17,127 nt of DNA from Acidobacteriota bacterium (GTDB lineage: Bacteria > Acidobacteriota > Terriglobia > Terriglobales > Acidobacteriaceae): the NCBI GenBank assembly GCA_021819255.1, contig JAKART010000009.1, forward strand, positions 1 through 17,127, read 5' to 3'. Shown piece after piece: positions 7,292 through 13,545 of this stretch. Position 1 is the stretch's first letter. The number at the start of each line of letters is the position of its first letter. Under the pieces are notes generated by a model. The model made no database searches and was not told the DNA's origin. It saw only the letters and a program-made list of their open reading frames with translations. A program made the translations under genes and the position numbers.

Positions 7292-8596
7292 TCAACTGCG
7301 CGTCAAGCAGCAATGCTTGAACTTTTTGCCGCTGCCACAGGGACAAGGATCGTTGCGCCCGGCGTGCTCCCGCGCCGCCCGGGCCTGCTGAGCGGCGATC
7401 CATGGCATCACGTTGGCCGGCGCCCGATTCGCAGTCAGTTCCGCGGCCATAAAGCGCATGTACGGATCAACGTGATGGAAGAACATCTTGTAGCCGGCGC
7501 AAAGATAGTTCAAGCCGGGTTCGCCGTCCGGCGTGGCCGCAAATCGATGCTTGGGACACTCCCCATTGCAGGCGAACCGGACGTCGCATTCCCGGCAGTA
7601 CCGAGGCAGCGTTGATGCCTTTTCCTCGCCAAACTCGCGCTGCTGGTCTGAGGCGACGAGCTGCTTCAGCCCCGCCTCCATGATGTTCCCCAGCCGGTTT
7701 TCGGGATAGACGAAATGATCGCAGGAGTAAACATCCCCGCAGTGCTCGATCGCCAGGGACTGGCCGCATGTCCTGCGGAAGATGCACAGGCTGGCCTCCA
7801 TGCCGAGCCACATCTCCAGGCAGATATCGAACAACTGCACAAAGATGCGGCCCACATCCTCGCGGACCCACTCGTCGAAGATGGCGCACAGGAAGCGTCC
7901 GAACTGCCTTGGCTCGACGGACCACGGCGTCACCCTGGCCGTCCCGGCAAAGTCCGGGGAGACCAGACTGAGTCCAGCGGCTGTGGTCTGCTGCGCCGCT
8001 CGTTCCACGATGGGAATGAACTGCAGAAAGCCGCTCCCGCACTCCTTCAGGAACCGGTATACCTTCAGTGGGTGATCGGCGTTGCCGCGATGCACCGTGG
8101 TCAGCGTGTTGAAATCAACCTTATATTGCTTCAGTACGTTGATGCCCCGCAGAACGCGATCGAAGGTCGGCTGGCCGCCCTTGTCCACACGGTAGGCATC
8201 GTGCAACTCTTGTGGCCCGTCGATGGAGATCCCCACCAGAAAGCGGTTCTCGTGGAGAAACTCGGCCCAGGCCTGGTTCAGCAGCACTCCATTGGTCTGC
8301 AGCGCATTCTCAATCCGCTTGCCGTTCGCATAGCGCTGTTCCAGCTCCACCACTTTCCGGAAGTACTCCACGCCCAGCAGCGTGGGCTCGCCGCCTTGCC
8401 AGGCGAAGTTCACCACGGGCGTGTCATGCGCCTCAATGTACTGGCGGATGTAGCTCTCCAGCACATCCTCGGGCATGGCCCACTTCCCGGCCTGCGGATA
8501 CAGGACCTCTTTTTCCAGGTAGAAGCAGTACTTGCAGTCCAGATTGCAGATCGGACCGATCGGCTTGGCCAACACATGAAATGCCGAACTACTCAT
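7292..8596 (-). CDS. Radical SAM/SPASM enzyme, anaerobic sulfatase-maturase type, with SEC-C tail
   Basis: By family, these enzymes oxidise an active-site Cys or Ser of a sulfatase to formylglycine in the cytosol, using S-adenosylmethionine and iron-sulfur clusters. The 434-residue protein has the radical SAM cluster C17-x3-C21-x2-C24 (CNLDCKYCFY), followed by WQGGEPTLLG. The SPASM region has C271, C277, C286 and C292 (HCGDVYSCDHFVYPENRLGN), then C334, C337, C343, C347 and C366 (YCRECDVRFACNGECPKHRF), enough for two auxiliary clusters. The last 20 residues are a SEC-C zinc motif (NDPCPCGSGKKFKHCC, C418, C420, C429, C430). The start at 8596 is supported by GGAGGG seven bases upstream; an in-frame start 45 bases earlier has none. 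No sulfatase lies in the window; its neighbours are GH125 and GH76, so the real target is unknown. Confidence 0.88.
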   Translation of the reverse strand: MSSSAFHVLAKPIGPICNLDCKYCFYLEKEVLYPQAGKWAMPEDVLESYIRQYIEAHDTPVVNFAWQGGEPTLLGVEYFRKVVELEQRYANGKRIENALQTNGVLLNQAWAEFLHENRFLVGISIDGPQELHDAYRVDKGGQPTFDRVLRGINVLKQYKVDFNTLTTVHRGNADHPLKVYRFLKECGSGFLQFIPIVERAAQQTTAAGLSLVSPDFAGTARVTPWSVEPRQFGRFLCAIFDEWVREDVGRIFVQLFDICLEMWLGMEASLCIFRRTCGQSLAIEHCGDVYSCDHFVYPENRLGNIMEAGLKQLVASDQQREFGEEKASTLPRYCRECDVRFACNGECPKHRFAATPDGEPGLNYLCAGYKMFFHHVDPYMRFMAAELTANRAPANVMPWIAAQQARAAREHAGRNDPCPCGSGKKFKHCCLTRS

Positions 8597-8617
8597 GGAG
8601 CGTCCCTCCGAAGAGTT

Positions 8618-8629
8618 GAAGCGCGCTTC
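8618..8629. promoter_or_regulatory. 12-bp perfect palindrome before the radical SAM gene
   Basis: GAAGCGCGCTTC is its own complement and lies 22 bases before the start codon, just upstream of the ribosome binding site (8604-8609). A perfect palindrome in this position could bind a dimeric regulator or fold in the RNA. It is short and GC-rich, so chance is possible. Confidence 0.3.
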
Positions 8630-8733
8630 GTCTCTCCCCAAATGTCAAGTGTGCGGCGCAACCGGCTCCAGCGCACTCGATCGTCTTCGCCGCCGGGCTC
8701 GACTCGCATCTCGGGCGTCAGAATACACCGCCC

Positions 8734-10173
8734 TCAGGTTTGCACCGTGAACTGACGCAACAGCTCCGGCCGCTCGCGATGCAGCTTCAACACCAGCTCT
8801 CCGAAAAGGCCGTTGGCCCAGGCGAACCAGGGGCGGGTATAGTTGGCCGGGTTGTCCTTCTGGAAAGACTCGTGCATGAAGTCTGTTCCCGCCGTAGTGG
8901 TGCAGAGCGTGCGCAGGCAGGCGGCGATCTCATCCTCCCGGCCGCTGCTGAGGGCGCGCATGGTGATGGACATGGGCCAGATGAAACCCAGGCCGATATG
9001 CGGGCCTCCGATTCCCTCCCCGGCGCTGCCGCGGAAGAAGTACGGATTGTCCGGGCTCAAAGCAAAGGCGCGCGTGCGCTGGTAGAGCGGATCGTCCTGC
9101 GAGAGCAGGCCAAGATAAGAAAGTGACAACAGGCCGGGGGCGTTGGCGTCATCCATGGACAGAGAGTTGCCGTAGCCGTCGATCTCGTAGGCCAGAATCT
9201 TTCCGAAGCGCGCATGCTGGACGATCCCGAACCGCATCACCGCGCTGCGCACCTCCTGGGCAAAACTCATGCACTGCTGAGCAAACGCCGGCTCGTGATA
9301 CACCTTCGCAGAGATCTCGCCGATGCGCTCCAGCGTCAATGCCGCGAACAGATTCGCCGGCACAAACAGAGGATAGGTGCAGGCATCGTCGGAGGGGCGA
9401 AATCCCGAGCAGATCATGCCATTGGGACGTATCGGGTTGCCATAACCATTCAGTCCCAGCGTCCCGGTCGGCGTCCTCGTGCGGCGTTCGAAGTGGTACG
9501 GTCCAGGACCGGACGTCCGCCGCTGCTCCCGGAAGGTAGCTTCGATCCGCTTTGCCGCCTGCATCCAACGCTCGTCGAAGCAAGCCGTAGAGCCGGTCGC
9601 CTTCCAGTATCCGTGCGCCAATCGCACCGGATAACAGAGCGAGTCGATCTCCCACTTGCGCTCGCCCACGCCGGGGAGCATCAGCGTTTCGTCATGCACC
9701 GCCCACGGCAGAGGTGGGTCATGCAGGTTGCGGGTAAAGGCGTTGGCGTACGGGTCGATCAGAATCAGCCGCGCCTGGCGGCGAATCGCGCCCTCGATCA
9801 GCCGGCTCAGCGCCGGGTCTTTGGCCGCGAACTCCAGATACGGCCAGAGCTGCGCGGCGGAGTCTCGCAGCCACATCGCGTCAATGTCGCCGGTGATGAC
9901 GTAGGTGTCCGGCTCGCCCCGCGGGGGGCCGGGAAAGACGGTGGTGTCCAGCGTATTGGGAAAGCAGTTGGTAAAGATCCGCGCCAGCTCGGGGCTGCGT
10001 ACGCCGGAACAAACCTCCGCCATGGCGTCTTCAATCACCTGGGACTGGAAGCGCCGTTGCGAAACGGGTGGCCTTCCATCCAGCCCGGTGAACGCCGGGG
10101 CCTTCGGCTGCGCCGGAAGAGCTGTGGCCAAACCAGCCGCCGCGGATCCCAGAAAAAGCTCGCGCCGGTTCAT
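8734..10173 (-). CDS. GH125 exo-alpha-1,6-mannosidase (metal-independent), exported
   Basis: Probable exo-acting enzyme releasing mannose from alpha-1,6-linked manno-oligosaccharides. The 479-residue protein has a Tat-like leader (NRRELFLGSAAAGLATALPA, twin Arg at residues 3-4), so export folded through Tat, or by Sec, is likely. Family motifs in order: FPNTLDTTV (71-79), TYVITGDIDAMWLRDSAAQLWPY (90-112), NAFTRNLHDPPLPWAVHDETL, GMICSGFRPSDDACTYP with D262/D263 (one of them the expected acid), SMDDAN (339-344) and HESFQKDNPANYTRPWFAWANGLFGEL with E435 (the expected base). Catalytic roles are assigned by analogy with characterised GH125 enzymes. ATG at 10173 was preferred because it directly precedes the twin-Arg leader; a GTG three codons earlier is in frame. 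It is the first gene of the minus-strand mannan group; the next gene starts 137 bases downstream. Confidence 0.92.
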   Translation of the reverse strand: MNRRELFLGSAAAGLATALPAQPKAPAFTGLDGRPPVSQRRFQSQVIEDAMAEVCSGVRSPELARIFTNCFPNTLDTTVFPGPPRGEPDTYVITGDIDAMWLRDSAAQLWPYLEFAAKDPALSRLIEGAIRRQARLILIDPYANAFTRNLHDPPLPWAVHDETLMLPGVGERKWEIDSLCYPVRLAHGYWKATGSTACFDERWMQAAKRIEATFREQRRTSGPGPYHFERRTRTPTGTLGLNGYGNPIRPNGMICSGFRPSDDACTYPLFVPANLFAALTLERIGEISAKVYHEPAFAQQCMSFAQEVRSAVMRFGIVQHARFGKILAYEIDGYGNSLSMDDANAPGLLSLSYLGLLSQDDPLYQRTRAFALSPDNPYFFRGSAGEGIGGPHIGLGFIWPMSITMRALSSGREDEIAACLRTLCTTTAGTDFMHESFQKDNPANYTRPWFAWANGLFGELVLKLHRERPELLRQFTVQT

Positions 10174-10785
10174 CGCGAACACCCCACGGTGCGGGATGCC
10201 GCTTTTGAACGATCACCTTCGCTGTTCTTCATCCCCGCATCTCGCTTCTGCGAACCGCTGGTCCGCGCTCTTTGAGCTTCATGGTCCGTCTCACCCTCCG
10301 TCTTCAGGCCGGCAGAGGCACAATGATTACCCTGAACCATCCCGCCTCGTTTTGCAAGGCGAAGTGTACCCGCAATCCCTGGCTGCTCCCCGGCTGCGGA
10401 CAAACATCCCCTGCCCTCAAATCAGCGCGAACTCCCTGCATCCTCCCTTCGCGGCCGTGGACGCGGGACGCCTGTTCATGATGCGGGAATATACTTCGAT
10501 CTGGAGGCGGTGGGCTTTGCGCCGCCGACGTGGAAGGCATGTTTCCAGCTTTTTCCTGGTTGCGGAATCCCCTCAGCGGGCTTGCCGTGGCGCCGGCTTG
10601 GCGAAGACGCTCAGCGGAGGTTCAGGCATTGGGAGACGCTGACACGGACAACGATCGAGGGGCCTTGAGAGCAGGTTTAGCCCCCGGCGAACCGCGCGGG
10701 CCTGCTCGCCCGCGCCGGTCCAACTCCGGCTCTCTCCTGGCCTCACCATCCGCAGACCAGCGGGAAGATGGGTGAGGCGGACTCC
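10174..10785. other. Gene-poor divergent region between GH125 and the FAD oxidoreductase
   Basis: About 610 bases separating two divergently transcribed genes, so promoters for both probably lie here. Several short frames are open on both strands, but none has a recognisable motif, a good ribosome binding site or normal amino-acid use. CTCAGCGG occurs twice (near 10573 and 10610). A strong GC hairpin occurs at 10691-10719. I could not identify promoter hexamers with confidence. Confidence 0.55.
10691..10719. promoter_or_regulatory. GC-rich hairpin upstream of the FAD oxidoreductase
   Basis: GCGCGGGC pairs perfectly with GCCCGCGC around the 6-base loop CTGCTC. Allowing one bulged C, the stem extends to ACCG/CGGT, about 11 pairs. 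It ends 66 bases before the start codon at 10786 and has no following T-run. It could be a 5' leader structure. Confidence 0.4.
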
Positions 10786-11943
10786 ATGAAAACGGAAGTC
10801 CTCATCATCGGCGGCGGCTTGGCCGGCTCTGCGGCGGCCATCGGCCTGGCTCGCGCCGGGCGCCAGGTCACCCTGCTGGAGCGCGATCCTCAGGCGCGGC
10901 ATAAGGTCTGTGGCGAGTTCCTTAGCCTTGAGGCCTTGAAGTACCTTGAAGAGATGGGAGTCGGGGTGGCTGAGGCCGGCGGGGTGGCGATCCGCGCCGT
11001 CCGGCTGGCTTGGGGGAGCACCTTCAAAGCGGCTGAGTTGCCCTTCCGGGCTATGTCCCTCACCCGCCGCCGCCTGGACGAGTTACTGCTGGGATGCGCG
11101 GAGCAGGCCGGAGCCAGGGTGATGCGCGGTTGCCAGGTGGAGTCGCTGCTTCACCGCGACGCTGTTCCCGGCGCCGGACCGCTCGACTCAAGCACCGCCC
11201 CTTGGCGGGCCATCGTCAGCGATGCCGCGCCCATCGAGACACAGGCTGCCTTTCTGGCCACCGGCAAACACGATCTTCGCGGCCGCGCCCGGCCGCAGGG
11301 AAGCCGGCCCGGCATGGTGGCCTTCAAGATGTACTGGAGGCTCTCTCCCGCGCAGGCCGCCGCTCTGGAGGGCCACGTGGAGATCATGCTCTACCGCGGC
11401 GGCTACGCCGGTTTGCAAATGGTGGAGGAGGGAGCCGCCAACCTTTGCAGTGTCGTCGCGCAGACCGAGCTGCAACGGCTGGGCGGCCGCTGGGAAAGCC
11501 TGCTGGCGGCCATGCAGAAGGAGTGCAGTCTGTTGCGGCAACGCCTGGAGGGCGCCCGGGCGCTGCTCGCTCACCCCTTGGCCGTGGCCCCCATCCCCTA
11601 TGGGTTTGTGCGCGAATGTGGTCTGGCCCCTTCCCAGGGCGTCTGGGCGTTGGGCGATCAGGCGGTGGTGATCCCTTCCTTCACCGGCGATGGAATGTCC
11701 ATCGCCCTGCACAGCGGCCGCCTGGCGGCCCAGATGTACCTGCGCGGAGAGACCCCGGAGCGCTTTCAGAAGAGGCTCTCGCACGAGACCTCTGGGCAGA
11801 TGGCCCTGGCTACCATGGTCTCGCGCGGGCTGGCCTGGCGGCCCGTCCGCGGACTCTTCACCGCGGCCGTCGAACTCCGGCCCGCCACGCTCGGGGTGGT
11901 GGCGCGCAGAACCCGGATCGCCGCCGCCTTCATGCAGGTCTAG
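10786..11943 (+). CDS. FAD-dependent oxidoreductase, geranylgeranyl-reductase/FixC-like
   Basis: Flavoprotein of the p-hydroxybenzoate-hydroxylase fold. The 385-residue protein begins with an FAD-binding Rossmann motif (VLIIGGGLAGSAAAIGLARAG with GGGLAG at 9-14) and the ribose-binding ERD at 32-34. The KVCGEFLS segment (41-48) is the CGE motif typical of the geranylgeranyl-reductase-like group. The second FAD motif is WALGDQAVVIPSFTGDGMSIALHSG, with G290-D291. No membrane segment is evident. Relatives reduce isoprenoid chains or act as oxidases/monooxygenases in quinone and polyketide pathways. Here no prenyltransferase, polyketide synthase or methyltransferase is adjacent, so the substrate cannot be named. 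I chose ATG 10786 because it fits the usual MKTDVLIIGG-like start; another in-frame ATG lies at 10768. Confidence 0.85.
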   Translation: MKTEVLIIGGGLAGSAAAIGLARAGRQVTLLERDPQARHKVCGEFLSLEALKYLEEMGVGVAEAGGVAIRAVRLAWGSTFKAAELPFRAMSLTRRRLDELLLGCAEQAGARVMRGCQVESLLHRDAVPGAGPLDSSTAPWRAIVSDAAPIETQAAFLATGKHDLRGRARPQGSRPGMVAFKMYWRLSPAQAAALEGHVEIMLYRGGYAGLQMVEEGAANLCSVVAQTELQRLGGRWESLLAAMQKECSLLRQRLEGARALLAHPLAVAPIPYGFVRECGLAPSQGVWALGDQAVVIPSFTGDGMSIALHSGRLAAQMYLRGETPERFQKRLSHETSGQMALATMVSRGLAWRPVRGLFTAAVELRPATLGVVARRTRIAAAFMQV

Positions 11944-12126
11944 ACCCCAGGTCCGCTCTCCGGGTCCAGGCCGCGGAGGTTCTTCTGGCAGGTCCACAAC
12001 GCCGCGGATCGCAGCCGGTCAAGCTCGGGCTTGCCGGCCCGCTCGCATCCCCAACTGTCTTGAATCGGCACACTGCGGCTCTGCCCTTTTCGCCGGCCCG
12101 CGCCGCCCGGATAGACTGTCTGCAGC

Positions 12127-13377
12127 ATGTCCAGACGCAGGAACGCGGAGGTCAGTCAGCCTGTCGCGCAGGTAACGGGATCTCATCCTGGCGACGTCCC
12201 CGTCTCTGAGCCGGCTTCCAGACCGAGCGCAGAGGTCGTGCCGGCCCCTCCATCCCCGCCCGGCCTGGCCGGTCCGAGCGCCCTCCCGTTGCACTTCTCC
12301 CCGCTGCGCCTGCGGCGGCAGTTGAGAGCCTGGTATACCCAGCATGCCCGCGCCCTGCCGTGGCGGGGAGTCCGGGATCCTTATGCCATCTGGCTCTCTG
12401 AGATCATGCTGCAGCAGACGCGGGTGGCCACCGTCATAGACCGCTACGTTGAGTTTCTGCGCAGATTCCCTACCATTCAGGACCTGGCTGCTGCCCCAGA
12501 AGAGGCTGTTCTGGCGCTATGGAGCGGACTGGGATACTACCGCCGCGCCCGCATGTTGCACCGCGGAGCGCAGTTCGTGGAACGGGAGCTCGGCGGCAAG
12601 CTGCCCACCACCGTGACCAGGCTGCGCATGCTCCCCGGGGTGGGCGACTATACCGCGGCGGCGATCGCCAGCATCGCCTTCGGCCAGAGTGTGGCCGTGC
12701 TGGACGGCAATGTGGAGCGGGTGCTCTTGCGCCTGCTGGGGCAGGCCGAGCAGAAGAGCGCGTCGGCCAGAGTCCGGCTGCTGCAGGTGGCGCAGCAGTT
12801 GATGCCACCCTCCAGCCGCAATCCGGCCCGGGAGAATCAGCCCGGAGACCACAATCAGGCGATGATGGAGCTGGGCGCTCTTCTGTGTCTTCCTCGCGCC
12901 CCGCTCTGCCCCCAGTGTCCGTTGTGGGAGATGTGCAAGACGCGCGGGGAGCATCCCACCGGGCCGCGAGCCGCCATGCAAAGCCGCGCCGTGGCCCATC
13001 TGCTGGCGCTGCGCAAGCGCGGCGTGGTCACGGAGGTGCTGCTGGAGCGGCGGCCCATGGATGCCGGCCTGCTGCCGGGCATGGCGGAGATGCCGCCGCT
13101 GCCGCTGGACGCCGTCCAGGGCCGTGAGCCCATACTGCGCCTGCGTCACGCCATCACCAACACCAATTACTACGTGCAAGTCTTCAGCGAGGGGATCAAG
13201 CCCGGCGGTCAATCAGGGGCGTCCCTTCTGGCCAGGGTACTGGCCACCCCCGCCGAGCGGAGTTGGGTGGCCACCAACCACCTCAACCAGCAGCCGCTGA
13301 CTGGGGTGACGCGCAAGACCCTGCAGCGGCTGAACCTGATGTCCATGCCCAGGATCGCCATCCAGCCGCCGGCATGA
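12127..13377 (+). CDS. mutY: A/G-specific adenine DNA glycosylase MutY
   Basis: Removes adenine mispaired with 8-oxoguanine in base-excision repair. The 416-residue protein has the core domain from about residue 57. The catalytic Glu is E92 (WLSEIMLQQTRVATVI), the helix-hairpin-helix is LPGVGDYTAAAIASIAF (169-185), the catalytic Asp is D193 (VLDGNVERV), and the 4Fe-4S cluster is C254-x6-C261-x2-C264-x5-C270, exact family spacing. A C-terminal MutT-like domain follows. Two oddities are seen. There is a 55-60-residue Pro/Ala/Ser-rich N-terminal extension, which may mean the true start is downstream (in-frame GTG near 12238 or TTG near 12289). The 8-oxoguanine-sensing loop reads RHAITN where E. 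coli has RHTFSH. It follows the FAD gene by 183 bases with no visible link. Confidence 0.95.
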   Translation: MSRRRNAEVSQPVAQVTGSHPGDVPVSEPASRPSAEVVPAPPSPPGLAGPSALPLHFSPLRLRRQLRAWYTQHARALPWRGVRDPYAIWLSEIMLQQTRVATVIDRYVEFLRRFPTIQDLAAAPEEAVLALWSGLGYYRRARMLHRGAQFVERELGGKLPTTVTRLRMLPGVGDYTAAAIASIAFGQSVAVLDGNVERVLLRLLGQAEQKSASARVRLLQVAQQLMPPSSRNPARENQPGDHNQAMMELGALLCLPRAPLCPQCPLWEMCKTRGEHPTGPRAAMQSRAVAHLLALRKRGVVTEVLLERRPMDAGLLPGMAEMPPLPLDAVQGREPILRLRHAITNTNYYVQVFSEGIKPGGQSGASLLARVLATPAERSWVATNHLNQQPLTGVTRKTLQRLNLMSMPRIAIQPPA

Positions 13378-13446
13378 GGAGACAAGGCGCTACGTTCCCC
13401 GCGCCGCCCATCTCGTCTTTTCGAGTCGCGGGGCCGGAGGCTATCT

Positions 13447-13463
13447 GGCCGGCCGCGCCGGCC
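13447..13463. terminator. Hairpin between convergent mutY and dabA
   Basis: GGCCGGC, a 3-base loop CGC, then GCCGGCC, extendable by one G-U and one G-C pair. It sits about 70 bases past the mutY stop and about 80 past the dabA stop. It has no T-run on either side. Its position between two convergent gene ends makes a bidirectional terminator plausible. Confidence 0.4.
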
Positions 13464-13545
13464 GGCGCAGAAGGATGCCCCGCCCGGAAGCTCAATCTCC
13501 TCTCAACCCCTTGCGCAGGTCCGATCCGTCACTCCAGCCGACGGC

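Noticed and set aside
9999..10020. C-S-G-V-R in GH125 (residues 55-59) as a formylglycine target for the radical SAM enzyme
   Set aside because: The known target pattern needs Pro or Ala at the third position. Here it is Gly, and the Cys is not one I recognise as conserved in GH125.
9214..10275. Plus-strand open frame of about 350 codons opposite the GH125 gene
   Set aside because: It is the antisense shadow of a well-supported GH125 gene. Its translation is rich in Arg, Ala and His with no motif, as expected from high-GC codon bias.
10304..10540. Minus-strand frame of 78 codons in the GH125 upstream region
   Set aside because: No motif, no good ribosome binding site, and overlapping frames on both strands are equally open.
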